From contig CAVXXX010000001.1 in assembly GCA_963765935.1 (NCBI GenBank), positions 248,001-312,000 on the forward strand: a stretch of 64,000 nucleotides of DNA, read 5' to 3'. This DNA is from JAMXLG01 sp963765935. Lineage in GTDB: Bacteria > Vulcanimicrobiota > Vulcanimicrobiia > Vulcanimicrobiales > Vulcanimicrobiaceae. Below are positions 1-7,509 of this stretch, in pieces. The translations under genes and the position numbers were made by a program. How positions within the stretch are numbered: position 1 is the first letter of the stretch; the number at the start of each line of letters is the position of its first letter. A model generated the notes under the pieces. It had not been told where the DNA came from, searched no databases, and saw only the letters and a program-made list of their open reading frames with translations.

Positions 1-609
1 CACGTTATTCACGAGCTTCAACCACACCGTCGCGCGAATGTTCTCATCGAGCTGCGGCGCGAGCTCGGCCCGGTCGAACGCGGACACGAGCATCTCGACG
101 CGGCGGGTCGTACCGCCGTTCGGCGCTCCGAAGGCATAGCGCATGCCGCCGCTTTGATGGATCTTTCCCGGCTCGACGATGTGTCCCGAAACGTGCACGA
201 CGCCGCCGACAACACGCTCGTCCGGGAAAAGTGCCGCAATGCGTCCACGCGGATCGACTGATTGGAGCGGTGGCGTGCGGACGTACCAAAAGGGAACGCC
301 GTTTTGCAGCGTTACGATGGTGGCATCGCTTTCTGCGAGTCTCTCGAGTTGCGGCAGGAGTTCGGGATATTGATGCGCTTTGAAGGTGAGCAACGCAGCA
401 TCGAACGTTCCGAGCGACCGCAGATCGTCGCTTGCCTCCACCTTAGCCGTGAACGGACCAAGGTCGCTGTGGACGAGCGTGATGCCTTTGCGCCGGATGA
501 CGTCAAGATGCGCGCCGCGCGCGACGACGGCGACGTCGGCGCCGGAACGCGCGAGTGCCGCGGCGATAAAGCCGCCAATTGCACCCGCTCCCACTACCGC
601 GATTCTCAT
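1..609 (-). CDS. panE: 2-dehydropantoate 2-reductase (ketopantoate reductase), 3' end cut by window edge
   Basis: The reading frame is open from an ATG at 609 through base 1, so 203 N-terminal codons are present and the C-terminal third lies outside the window. The start MRIAVVGAGAIGG is a Rossmann GxGxxG dinucleotide-binding loop. A strand ending LLTFKAHQ and the segment TLQNGVPFW follow, as in the ApbA/PanE family, and the last visible residues (ATVWLKLVNNV) match the W-x-K-x3-N region at the start of the helical C-terminal domain. Family members reduce ketopantoate to pantoate with NADPH on the route to pantothenate and CoA. Some ApbA/PanE homologues use other 2-keto acids, so the exact substrate is inferred. 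Transcription runs off the left edge. Confidence 0.85.
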   Translation of the reverse strand, partial: MRIAVVGAGAIGGFIAAALARSGADVAVVARGAHLDVIRRKGITLVHSDLGPFTAKVEASDDLRSLGTFDAALLTFKAHQYPELLPQLERLAESDATIVTLQNGVPFWYVRTPPLQSVDPRGRIAALFPDERVVGGVVHVSGHIVEPGKIHQSGGMRYAFGAPNGGTTRRVEMLVSAFDRAELAPQLDENIRATVWLKLVNNV

Positions 610-622
610 CGTAAAACTTTTG

Positions 623-694
623 AGGCGACGGGCAGATTCGAACTGCCGGATGGGGCTTTTGCAGAGCCCTGCCTTACCACTTGGCTACGTCGCC
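623..694 (-). tRNA. tRNA-Cys (GCA)
   Basis: The reverse strand folds as a cloverleaf: acceptor GGCGACG pairs with CGTCGCC, the anticodon stem GGGCT/AGCCC closes the loop CTGCAAA (anticodon GCA), and the T loop contains GTTCGAATC. No CCA is encoded. It sits four bases from tRNA-Gly, so the two are probably co-transcribed. Confidence 0.93.
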
Positions 695-698
695 GTGG

Positions 699-769
699 AG
701 CGGGTAGTGGGAATCGAACCCACGCATCAACCTTGGGAAGGTCGCAGGCTACCATTACATCATACCCGC
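699..769 (-). tRNA. tRNA-Gly (CCC)
   Basis: On the reverse strand the acceptor GCGGGTA pairs with TACCCGC. The anticodon stem CGACC/GGTTG closes the loop TTCCCAA (anticodon CCC), and the T arm contains GGTTCGATTCC. No CCA is encoded. It is the upstream partner of tRNA-Cys in a two-tRNA unit. Confidence 0.93.
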
Positions 770-836
770 GCGTCCACTGGCAGCCCGCCCGATTCGTTGC
801 AGGCCATAACCCGTCCTTTGGGGGAACGGTTGAGGC

Positions 837-1622
837 GTGACGTGGGTCTACAGCCTACCCCTTTGGGTTGCAACCGTCGTCTTTATCGGCGGCTGTTGCT
901 TGCTTTGCGCGGGCGGCTTGTACGTCGTTCGCCGGCGGTACGCGGGCGGCGCCAACGGAATCACGCACAACGACGTTGCCGGCCCGATCATGGGAACGGT
1001 CGGAACGGTGCTCGCGGTATTGCTCACGTTCATGGTCATCACCGTGTGGCAAGAGTACGATACGGCCGCACAAGGTGCGGACACCGAAGCTGCGGAGCTT
1101 GCCGATCTCTATCATGAGAGTTTTGCACTTCCACCGAAGTTCGGCGCGCCGCTGCGCGCGAGAATATTGCAGTACGTCGGCATCGTCGTCCACGATGAGT
1201 GGCCGCTCATGAAAGCCGGCTTCCAAAGTCGAACCGCCGAGCGCCTTGCGATCGAGATTGTCGATAGCGTTCAATCGTACCCACCCGCGACGATGGGTGA
1301 ACAAACGGCGCAAGCCGACGCGCTGACGCACGTGCATAATTTCCTCGATGCACGCCGCACGCGGTTCTTCAGTAACGCGGAATCCGTGCCTGGGTTAGTG
1401 TGGGCGATGATGATCTTCGTCTCGGCCATTACGATCAGCTTTTCGTACTTCTTCCGCATCGCAAATGCTCGCGCACATCTCCTGATGATTCTCGCTTTAG
1501 GCGCGGTGGTCGGAGCAACGTTCCTCATGATCGCCGAGCTGGATCTGCCGTTTCGGGGGCCGCTTCAAATCCCACCCAGCGGCTTCGTGCACGACCTAGC
1601 CCGGCTGCCGTCGCAGCGTTAG
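837..1622 (+). CDS. DUF4239 (bestrophin-like) membrane protein
   Basis: Translation from GTG 837 gives 261 residues. There is a hydrophobic segment at residues 8-28 and a second at about 57-77 (IMGTVGTVLAVLLTFMVITV), then a soluble charged region at 80-190 and two more membrane segments at the C-terminus. The GTVLAVLLTFMVITVWQEYD segment followed by ADTEAAELADLYHE is typical of the DUF4239 bestrophin-like family, whose role is unknown. The 3' end converges with the next gene and shares the four bases TTAG, so both stop codons overlap. No clear Shine-Dalgarno sequence precedes the start. Confidence 0.75.
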   Translation: MTWVYSLPLWVATVVFIGGCCLLCAGGLYVVRRRYAGGANGITHNDVAGPIMGTVGTVLAVLLTFMVITVWQEYDTAAQGADTEAAELADLYHESFALPPKFGAPLRARILQYVGIVVHDEWPLMKAGFQSRTAERLAIEIVDSVQSYPPATMGEQTAQADALTHVHNFLDARRTRFFSNAESVPGLVWAMMIFVSAITISFSYFFRIANARAHLLMILALGAVVGATFLMIAELDLPFRGPLQIPPSGFVHDLARLPSQR

Positions 1623-2275
1623 CTGAGAATATTGACCGAACGCGCCAAGATCAATCCGACGGTGGTAAACGAAATCAGCGACTCGACGAGCATGAGCACT
1701 TTGGCGATGCGCGTTAAGGGCATGACGTCGGTGGGACTAAATGCAAGCGCGTTCGTAAACGAAAGATAGAGATAGTCAAGAAACATCGGACGCCAATTCG
1801 CCGGAACGCACTGCGCGTGAGTCTCGAGCAGCGTCAACTGCGGAAAGAGAAAATCCGCCTGTGAATTCCCGACCGTTGCGATACCTTCCCGGATCTCCAC
1901 GCCGCCTTCGTCGATCTCCCAAAACCACAGCGCGAACACGATGACGTTGGTGGACCAGATCAGCGCGCCCGACTGCAACAAATCGGCTGCAGTAAGCCCG
2001 TGATGCTTCGTATGCGGATTCACCAGATCGTTGACGAGTAAAATCACCGACATGATGTTGAAAAAATTCAGGCTCGCAATCAGCGATATTACCGCGGTAC
2101 TGCGTAAACTGCGTCCCATTCGTCCTTCGAACAACAATAGCGGCAGCAGCAGCGCGCCGACGATCACCGGCGCGGCCCAAATCGGACCGAACGTCAGCTT
2201 TGGAGGCAGGCGCTCGTAGAGCACGAGCGCGATCACGATTGCAATGGCCGGGCGCCAGCGTGGTTCCGGATTCAC
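1619..2275 (-). CDS. Polytopic membrane protein of ion-channel-like type
   Basis: The 218-residue protein has about five hydrophobic segments (residues 10-20, 30-48, 60-82, 105-120, 190-215) separated by short loops. Near the C-terminus the segment DYLYLSFTNALAFSPTDVMP followed by LTRIAKVLMLVESLISF resembles the pore-loop region of a family of two-pore or potassium-channel-like membrane proteins in which a conserved SFTNA-x2-FSPTD motif occurs. I did not find the classical TVGYGD filter, so transport activity is not established. The gene is convergent with and overlaps the DUF4239 gene by four bases. Confidence 0.6.
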   Translation of the reverse strand: MNPEPRWRPAIAIVIALVLYERLPPKLTFGPIWAAPVIVGALLLPLLLFEGRMGRSLRSTAVISLIASLNFFNIMSVILLVNDLVNPHTKHHGLTAADLLQSGALIWSTNVIVFALWFWEIDEGGVEIREGIATVGNSQADFLFPQLTLLETHAQCVPANWRPMFLDYLYLSFTNALAFSPTDVMPLTRIAKVLMLVESLISFTTVGLILARSVNILS

Positions 2276-2328
2276 GAAACGCGGTTTCGCCCAGCAACCC
2301 GCTCCTACCGCTCGGCGTTGAAAGACGT

Positions 2329-2679
2329 ATGGCTACCGACTTTCGAGATGGAAAAACATTTCCGCGCCGCGGCCGCGAGCCGCTCGGCGATGCACTTTGG
2401 CTCGCACGCGTCTACGACAAGGCGCGTGCAGCAGCAAGCGGAACGATTCATGACTACATCTACCCCTGCCCGATGGACAAAGGCGTCATGGAGCGGTGGG
2501 GTATAAGGCCCAAGGACTTCGACGAAGCGATTCGCACGCACACCACGGATCAAGCGATTCGGGCGTGGCTTGCGGAACGGGCTTCTCCCGACCGCGTTCG
2601 TGCCGCCAACGAGTGGCTTCTCAAGGAAAAGAAAGAGAATTTGGATCGGCAAGATTCCGAGGAAGGGGTAACGGTTTGA
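2329..2679 (+). CDS. DUF5069 domain-containing protein
   Basis: I start this protein at ATG 2329 (116 residues); an upstream in-frame extension to 2200 would read antisense through the 5' end of the neighbouring gene. The sequence carries the hallmarks of DUF5069: FPRRGREPLGDALWLARVYDKARA near the N-terminus, then a short helix and YIYPCPMDKGVMERWGI. This is a small soluble protein family of unknown function that often stands near metabolic genes. The stop codon TGA (2677-2679) overlaps the TTG start of the dienelactone hydrolase, so the two are translationally coupled. Confidence 0.75.
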   Translation: MATDFRDGKTFPRRGREPLGDALWLARVYDKARAAASGTIHDYIYPCPMDKGVMERWGIRPKDFDEAIRTHTTDQAIRAWLAERASPDRVRAANEWLLKEKKENLDRQDSEEGVTV

Positions 2680-3365
2680 GCGAGACGATCGAGTTTGCGC
2701 GACCGGACGGTCAGCGCGCTCCGGGCTACTATACGGCAAACGGAAGCGCTGCCGATGCGCCCGGCGTCGTCGTGATCGAAGAATGGTGGGGCATGACCGA
2801 TTCGATCAAACAGATGGCCGGCAAACTCGCGAGCGCGGGATTCCGCGTGCTCGTTCCCGATCTTTTCCGCGGCCGCAAAGCGGTCGTTCCCGACGAAGCG
2901 AACCACTTGGTCGAAGGCTTGGACTTCGGCGACGCCGCGAATCAAGACATTCGAGGCGCGGCGCAATACTTGAAGTCGACGGGTTCGAAGAAGGTCGCCG
3001 TCCTCGGCTTTTGCGTCGGCGGCGGTCTCGCACTGCGCGCAGCAATGCACGACCCGGAAATCGACGCCGTCGTGACCTTCTACGGTGTGACGACGCCCGA
3101 TGCCGGCGACGTGGGACGCATCAAGGTCCCGGTGCAAGGCCACTGGGCGGAACACGACGACTTCGCAAGCCCACAAGCCGTCAGTCGAATCGAAGCGCGC
3201 TTCAAAGAGGCCGGCGTGTCACACGAGTTCTATCGCTACGACGCTCAGCACGGATTCAACAATCCGAACTCAATCGGTCACGCGGGACTCGGACACTACA
3301 ACGAGGAGGCCGACAAGCAGTCCGTGTCCCGCGCGATCGACTTTCTACGCAAACACCTTCAGTAA
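2676..3365 (+). CDS. Dienelactone hydrolase family protein
   Basis: The TTG at 2676 is chosen because GGAAGGGG lies seven bases upstream and the start overlaps the previous stop. The 229-residue product is an alpha/beta hydrolase with all dienelactone hydrolase motifs: the glutamate of VIEEWWG at about residue 35, the nucleophile cysteine in GFCVGGG (about residue 116), the acid in WAEHDDF, and the histidine in YDAQHGF. Family members hydrolyse cyclic lactones such as dienelactone in aromatic ring degradation, but many have other ester substrates. No signal peptide is present, so it acts in the cytoplasm. Its true substrate cannot be read from the sequence. Confidence 0.85.
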   Translation: MSETIEFARPDGQRAPGYYTANGSAADAPGVVVIEEWWGMTDSIKQMAGKLASAGFRVLVPDLFRGRKAVVPDEANHLVEGLDFGDAANQDIRGAAQYLKSTGSKKVAVLGFCVGGGLALRAAMHDPEIDAVVTFYGVTTPDAGDVGRIKVPVQGHWAEHDDFASPQAVSRIEARFKEAGVSHEFYRYDAQHGFNNPNSIGHAGLGHYNEEADKQSVSRAIDFLRKHLQ

Positions 3366-3372
3366 CGCGACG

Positions 3373-4221
3373 CTAATGCGTGAATAGCGTGCCTGCATTG
3401 AGCGGCACGCTGCGCAGCGCGCCTTGCTCGAGTCCCCACTTCTTCAGCAGTTTGTCGTACGTACCGTCTGCGATCACCGATTGCAGCGCAGCAATGACGC
3501 GTTGGCGTAACGCCGCGTTATTCTTCGAAACGGCAATGCCGTACGGCACAAGGGCAAACTGACGGCCCGCGACTTCGTACTTGTGATCGTTGATTTTCGC
3601 AAGATACGCAACGACCGGGTAGTCCGTTACGTGAACGTCGGAGCTTCCACCGGAGAAAAACTTGAAGGCTGCGTCGTCTGTCGGGAATGCCGTCAGCTTG
3701 ATCTCCGCGAGGCCGATGTTTTTACAGAGCTTGGATTGTTCTTCGAGCGCCGCTTCCTGAGACGTCCCTTTTTGCACGTCGACGCGCAGCCCGCACAGCG
3801 CACCGAGCTCGAAGACGTGCTTGGGATTGCCGGCCGGCACCAGCATGCCGCTTCCCGCGACCATGTAATCGATGAAATCGACTTGCGCTTCGCGGACTCG
3901 CGTATCCGAAAGCGCCGAGATGGCCAGATCGAATGACCCCTTCTTCACCGCCGGGATGAGATCGTCAAAGGTGTGATTCGAAATGGAGACCTGGGTGCCG
4001 AGTTTCTGCGCCAGTGCGCCGGCGAGATCCACATCGAAGCCGCGCATAAGGTGAGAACTCGAGTAAAACTCTAGAGGGGCGTATGAGACGTCCGAACCGG
4101 CGCGCAACGGAGCGTCTGCAAAAGCCCGAGTAGAGAGCATGGAGAGAACAGCTGCGAGCATAAGGAAGCTCGCGCGGGCAAATACGCTCATATCAGGGGT
4201 ATCGGCCAGCCGTTGCGCCAT
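3373..4221 (-). CDS. ABC transporter substrate-binding protein, family 3 (amino-acid type)
   Basis: The 282-residue product has a hydrophobic signal sequence (SFLMLAAVLSMLSTRAFA) followed by the mature start DAPLRAGSDVSYAPLEFYSS, which matches the LRVGtd-x-YaPfe opening of bacterial solute-binding family 3. GFDVDLAGALAQKLG and FDLAISALSDTRVREAQVDF are further family blocks. Such periplasmic receptors bind amino acids or small acids and deliver them to an ABC permease, none of which is encoded nearby, so this is an orphan receptor. The start could also be ATG 4191 (residue 11), which would leave a more typical signal length; 4221 has a weak GAGAG upstream. Confidence 0.82.
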   Translation of the reverse strand: MAQRLADTPDMSVFARASFLMLAAVLSMLSTRAFADAPLRAGSDVSYAPLEFYSSSHLMRGFDVDLAGALAQKLGTQVSISNHTFDDLIPAVKKGSFDLAISALSDTRVREAQVDFIDYMVAGSGMLVPAGNPKHVFELGALCGLRVDVQKGTSQEAALEEQSKLCKNIGLAEIKLTAFPTDDAAFKFFSGGSSDVHVTDYPVVAYLAKINDHKYEVAGRQFALVPYGIAVSKNNAALRQRVIAALQSVIADGTYDKLLKKWGLEQGALRSVPLNAGTLFTH

Positions 4222-4242
4222 TCTTTAGACGCTCTCAACGAA

Positions 4243-4269
4243 GAAAGCCTCGCGTACTGCGAGGCTTTC
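4243..4269 (-). terminator. Hairpin downstream of tRNA-Phe
   Basis: The arms GAAAGCCTCGC and GCGAGGCTTTC form a strong stem with a short loop just 3' of tRNA-Phe. The following minus-strand bases TTCGTTG are only moderately T-rich. Confidence 0.6.
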
Positions 4270-4278
4270 ACATTTCGA

Positions 4279-4354
4279 TGGTGCCAAGGGCCGGAATCGA
4301 ACCGGCGACACCGCACTTTTCAGGCGCGTGCTCTACCGACTGAGCTACCTTGGC
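4279..4354 (-). tRNA. tRNA-Phe (GAA)
   Basis: On the reverse strand the acceptor GCCAAGG precedes TAGCTCAGTCGG. The anticodon stem CGCGC/GTGCG closes the loop CTGAAAA (anticodon GAA), the T loop reads GGTTCGATTCC, and CCA is encoded at 4279-4281. Confidence 0.94.
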
Positions 4355-4409
4355 ACGGGACCGGGGCTGATTCTAGACGCCTGAGCCCGTCCCTTTCGGA
4401 TTTTTGTAG

Positions 4410-5240
4410 CTAAAGCTGCAGCTTCTCGGCTAACCATGCAAGCCGGTCTTGCTGCGCGGCGGGTGTCGCGAGTGAATGATCCACATCGTAAACGGCCATC
4501 GCACGCGGCAACGGCGCCGATTGGAAAAACTCAAGTTCGTGTGCCGGCGTGATGTATCGATCGCGCGCGCTGAACTGGAAAAGAAAGCCTCGCGCCTTCG
4601 AACGCGCTAGGTACATTCCGGGATCGAGCGGCGCCATCTGCGCAACGTAGGCTTGCACGTCCGGCGGCTGCTCGCCGAGCAGATACCATTGCGAAAACGA
4701 CGTCGTGCCCGCCATTAACACATACCATTGCGGCCGAGGATCGACGCCGGCTAACACGGCGCCGTACATCGATCCGAAGTCGTGTCCAACGTACGCCACC
4801 CGTGCGCTGTCGACGTTCGCCTGCGCCAGTAACACATCGAGCGACCGCCGCAGATCGACGACCTGTTCGATCGACCGTCGATAATCGGTTTGCGTCGAAC
4901 GGCCTTTATCGAACCAGTCCTTTTCGGACCACATCGCATCGATCAACAGCGACGTCACGCCGCGTTGTGCGAGACGCCCGGCATCATCCTCGAATTCCGT
5001 ATGATTGGTCGTTGCTTCGTCACCTAGCCAATGCACGAAGAGCACCGCCGGGTGCTTTCCGCTCCCTTTGCCCTCAACGACCACGCCGTGAACGGTTCGT
5101 CCGGCCGAAGTGAACTCGACGACCCTCGTCACCGCGCCGTCGTGCTGTGCGCGCGATCCGTACACGGCGTGTAGCGGCGCGGAATTATAGGCAAACGCCG
5201 ATGGCTCGAGTGCGGCGGCAAAAACGAGAGCAACGAACAT
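4410..5240 (-). CDS. Secreted alpha/beta hydrolase with GHDFG nucleophile elbow
   Basis: The 276-residue protein begins with a signal peptide (MFVALVFAAALEPSAFA). The strand AVLFVHWLGDEA resembles an oxyanion-hole region and VAYVGHDFGSMYG forms the nucleophile elbow. The usual serine of GxSxG is replaced by aspartate, as in haloalkane dehalogenases and epoxide hydrolases (GHDWG). FSARDRYITP and YDVDHSL supply a plausible acid and the catalytic histidine. Members related to dienelactone hydrolase or acyl-peptidases look similar, so the substrate is open. The start lies seven bases after the stop of the upstream gene (5248-5931), so the two form an operon. Confidence 0.7.
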   Translation of the reverse strand: MFVALVFAAALEPSAFAYNSAPLHAVYGSRAQHDGAVTRVVEFTSAGRTVHGVVVEGKGSGKHPAVLFVHWLGDEATTNHTEFEDDAGRLAQRGVTSLLIDAMWSEKDWFDKGRSTQTDYRRSIEQVVDLRRSLDVLLAQANVDSARVAYVGHDFGSMYGAVLAGVDPRPQWYVLMAGTTSFSQWYLLGEQPPDVQAYVAQMAPLDPGMYLARSKARGFLFQFSARDRYITPAHELEFFQSAPLPRAMAVYDVDHSLATPAAQQDRLAWLAEKLQL

Positions 5241-5247
5241 CGGGAAA

Positions 5248-5931
5248 CTACGGATTGGACATTGCTACGTCGAGGATTTGTCCGTTCTTATCTTGCGCCG
5301 TCTGCCGAATCTCGCAATGCGCGGCCACGACGAGATGCGCAGCGGGGTCATAGTTGCCTTGGCCGGTGACACTCGGACCGCTACTCGAGGGCGTTTGCAT
5401 CGTCACGATTACTGTGTCACGCCCGTTGCGCTGTTCGCGTCCGGTAACGGTATATTGAATGTCCGCCATGGCTTCATTGGAAAACGCGTGCCACGTTGCG
5501 CCGGTTTTTAACGCAGGCGCTTTCGCAAAACCGTTTGCGAACGTGTTCATCGGATTGAGCATCATCTGCACCATCGGTCCCTGTGCAGCTTGGGACATCT
5601 GCTTTGCCGCCGCCATATTGTAGGGGCTATAGTTCTTCGGCATTTCTCCAGTGCTGCCGACGGCCAGTGCGCCGAACGGTGAAATCGTTGCATCGAGCGT
5701 CTTGTTGTTCAACTGCATCATCTTCGGCGCGTGCATTGTGAGCGCGGCCGTTCGCGTGCCGTCGGCTTGCGTTCCCACGATCGCAACATCGATCGAGTAG
5801 TCCATCGAACCCGTGCCTGGACCGGCTCCCATCGTCGCTTTGTAAACAAACGTGGGCGGCGGGGGACTCTGCGCGAGTGCAACCGTCTGCGCAAGAAGCA
5901 ATACAGCGAAGACCATGGCGAAACGTTTCAT
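5248..5931 (-). CDS. Secreted protein of unknown function
   Basis: The ATG at 5931 is selected over an upstream in-frame ATG because GAGGTG stands six bases before it and a clean signal peptide follows (MKRFAMVFAVLLLAQTVALA, then QSPPPP). The remaining 200 residues look beta-rich with alternating polar/hydrophobic strands (MDYSIDVAIVG, TVTGREQRNGRDTVIVTMQT). I recognise no family. It is probably a periplasmic or exported protein made with the downstream alpha/beta hydrolase, whose start is seven bases after this stop. Confidence 0.65.
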   Translation of the reverse strand: MKRFAMVFAVLLLAQTVALAQSPPPPTFVYKATMGAGPGTGSMDYSIDVAIVGTQADGTRTAALTMHAPKMMQLNNKTLDATISPFGALAVGSTGEMPKNYSPYNMAAAKQMSQAAQGPMVQMMLNPMNTFANGFAKAPALKTGATWHAFSNEAMADIQYTVTGREQRNGRDTVIVTMQTPSSSGPSVTGQGNYDPAAHLVVAAHCEIRQTAQDKNGQILDVAMSNP

Positions 5932-6016
5932 TGCGATCACCTCATCTTCGGGTAGTCTACATCCCAAATACGCGAAACATGACACCAGCCGGGCGACCGG
6001 TCGAATCAGCGCCCCG

Positions 6017-6053
6017 GAAAAGCAGAAGCTCCCCGAATGGTCGAGGAGCTTCC
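6017..6053 (-). terminator. Terminator hairpin beyond the tRNA-Asp fragment
   Basis: GAAGCTCC (6025-6032) pairs with GGAGCTTC (6045-6052), and the minus strand continues GCTTTT. It lies just 3' of the partial tRNA-Asp and may be the original terminator of that tRNA. Confidence 0.6.
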
Positions 6054-6058
6054 TTAAG

Positions 6059-6103
6059 ATGGCGACGCTGGTGGGGCTCGAACCCATGACCTCCGCCGTG
6101 ACA
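6059..6103 (-). repeat. Partial tRNA-Asp copy (3' 44 bases), attachment-site-like direct repeat
   Basis: These 45 bases are identical to 6810-6854, the 3' part of the intact tRNA-Asp from the anticodon to the encoded CCA plus one base. Past 6103 the similarity stops and no 5' half of the tRNA can be found. A 3' tRNA fragment at a distance from an intact copy in the same orientation is the footprint left when an element integrates into a tRNA 3' end. A partial tandem duplication would look the same. Confidence 0.75.
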
Positions 6104-6388
6104 CGGTTCACGGAGGAGAAGTGCGCTGTTCACAAGTGGCACGCGGCCAGCGCTCGGCAGAACTGCGAAATGCCTCTGCGGGACGCGGAGCCTAGCGTAC
6201 TTGCAGTACATCTCCTTATTGGCCGCTTCGTCGAACGTATTCCGAACGCATCAACGGTGTAGACGCGGCGTTCGAAACGTCGTAAGAGCGTGGCCATTTG
6301 CGCGCGAACTTTAGCAAACGCCGCGCTATTGCGTTCGATACGTCTTTCCAATGCACGTCGTGCGCGCTATGAAACTCGAATTGGACGA
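6104..6388. other. Unassigned interval inside the tRNA-Asp repeat pair
   Basis: This stretch has no gene I can support. An open minus-strand frame at 6130-6351 (73 codons, arginine-rich) has no ribosome binding site and no recognisable domain. An imperfect inverted repeat spans the left junction of the tRNA fragment (CTCCGCCGTG against CACGGAGGAG). It may be the remnant of a small integrated element. Confidence 0.4.
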
Positions 6389-6670
6389 TCACATCTGGAC
6401 TGGCGCCGCCGGGGCCCCTGTAAATCGTGGCTCGTATCGGTGCCCCAGGGACCGCAAAAGCGCCGTGGCTTTAACACGCAGCTCATAGACTGCGTCCGCT
6501 TTTCCAGGTAGTGCATAGTATAGATTTTCCCCGATGTACGGCGGCGGTGTCGGGGTCCCGTCGCCCACGACCGTCTCGGCACCAGCCACCTTAGAATGGG
6601 CGACCAAGCCGCTGCCTATGCCGCCGGCGGCGAGCACGAAAAACAGGGCAAACCATAAGCGCTTCTTCAC
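6389..6670 (-). CDS. Small exported or membrane-anchored protein of unknown function
   Basis: I start at GTG 6670 because GGGAGG lies six bases upstream. An in-frame ATG at 6688 would place this motif inside the gene. The 93-residue product opens with MKKRLWFALFFVLAAGGIGSGL, a signal peptide or single membrane anchor, and continues with a proline-rich linker (GDGTPTPPPYIGE) and a short polar C-terminal part. It lies within the 751-bp interval bounded by the tRNA-Asp direct repeats, so it may be cargo of an integrated element or an ordinary small gene. No family recognised. Confidence 0.55.
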   Translation of the reverse strand: MKKRLWFALFFVLAAGGIGSGLVAHSKVAGAETVVGDGTPTPPPYIGENLYYALPGKADAVYELRVKATALLRSLGHRYEPRFTGAPAAPVQM

Positions 6671-6762
6671 ATTAGGCCTCCCGTTCACATCCTCACCGAG
6701 TCCTTACGTCGTTACTCCGTGCCCGGCGGCCTGCTAGCCTGCAAACGTGTCGCGAACGCACA

Positions 6763-6797
6763 ATACAAAGAAGCCCCGGCGCAAAAAGCACCGGGGT
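6763..6797 (-). terminator. Terminator of tRNA-Asp
   Basis: CCCCGG (6774-6779) pairs with CCGGGG (6791-6796). The minus strand continues CTTCTTTGT, and the plus strand is also followed by TCTCTTTT, so it may act in both directions. Confidence 0.65.
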
Positions 6798-6810
6798 CTC
6801 TTTTAATGAA

Positions 6811-6887
6811 TGGCGACGCTGGTGGGGCTCGAACCCATGACCTCCGCCGTGACAGGGCGGCGCTCTAACCAACTGAGCTACAGCGCC
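6811..6887 (-). tRNA. tRNA-Asp (GTC)
   Basis: On the reverse strand the acceptor GGCGCTG precedes TAGCTCAGTTGG. The anticodon loop CTGTCAC carries GTC, the T loop is GGTTCGAGCCC, and CCA is encoded at 6811-6813. Its 3' 44 bases, plus one flanking base, are duplicated at 6059-6103. Confidence 0.94.
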
Positions 6888-6915
6888 ATCGCCGTAGACT
6901 TCGGACTGACCGAGA

Positions 6916-6990
6916 TGGTGGGCACGGTTGGGATTGAACCAACGACCCCCCGCGTGTGAAGCGGATGCTCTCCCACTGAGCTACGCGCCC
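6916..6990 (-). tRNA. tRNA-Val (CAC)
   Basis: The reverse strand reads acceptor GGGCGCG, D arm TAGCTCAGTGGGAGAGCA, the anticodon stem TCCGC/GCGGG around TTCACAC (anticodon CAC) and T loop GGTTCAATCCC. CCA is encoded at 6916-6918. It lies 28 bases upstream of tRNA-Asp on the same strand and is probably co-transcribed with it. Confidence 0.93.
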
Positions 6991-7077
6991 GAAGTGCCCA
7001 ACCACGATTGGACAAGGTGGGAGTTTATCCTATCGCGGGGATGTTGTCCAGCGCCTTCGGTAGAACCGCCCGCAGGG

Positions 7078-7509
7078 ATGCTCGAAGGATTCCCTCTCAT
7101 CACTCGCTTCACCGTGCCGTTCTCCGACGTCGATATGATGAGACACGTGAACAACGTCGCATACATTCGCTGGTGCGAAACGATTCGCGCCGAGTACTTC
7201 GCCCAGGTGATGAACGAACCGATCAACGGCGAACGGGGAATGATCCAGGCGAACATCCAGTTCACCTACGAGCGCGAGCTCCAGTATCGCGAATCGGTCG
7301 CGATCGGAATCAAGGTCTCACGCGTCGGTACGAAATCGTGGGACTTCGCGTACGAGATTTGGAGTGAAAGCGCCGGCATGCGCGCTGCGCACGGAATTAC
7401 GACCGTCGTCGCATACGATTTCGTGAACAGCGCGAGCGTCTTCATTCCGACGGAATGGCGGGACGCGATCGCACGATTTGAGGCGGGGCCACAGCGCAGT
7501 TTCATATGA
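7078..7509 (+). CDS. Acyl-CoA thioesterase, 4-hydroxybenzoyl-CoA thioesterase (hotdog) family
   Basis: Starting at ATG 7078 the product has 143 residues, the usual length of a single hotdog domain. The segment FSDVDMMRHVNNVAYIRWCE is the family signature: the aspartate and the H-V-N-N turn form the active site around the long helix, which continues with TIRAEYF. A longer upstream frame to 6928 would read through tRNA-Val and is rejected. Such enzymes hydrolyse acyl- or aryl-CoA thioesters in the cytoplasm; the acyl group is not predictable. The stop overlaps the start of the following TPR gene (ATGA). Confidence 0.82.
   Translation: MLEGFPLITRFTVPFSDVDMMRHVNNVAYIRWCETIRAEYFAQVMNEPINGERGMIQANIQFTYERELQYRESVAIGIKVSRVGTKSWDFAYEIWSESAGMRAAHGITTVVAYDFVNSASVFIPTEWRDAIARFEAGPQRSFI

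Noticed and set aside
6060..6140. Second functional tRNA-Asp
   Set aside because: Only the 3' half is present and no D arm or 5' acceptor strand follows.
6130..6351. 73-codon minus-strand frame as an integrase remnant
   Set aside because: No ribosome binding site and no tyrosine-recombinase motifs; arginine-rich composition is typical of out-of-frame reading in this genome.
6928..7077. Upstream extension of the thioesterase
   Set aside because: It reads through tRNA-Val on the opposite strand and adds no conserved residues.
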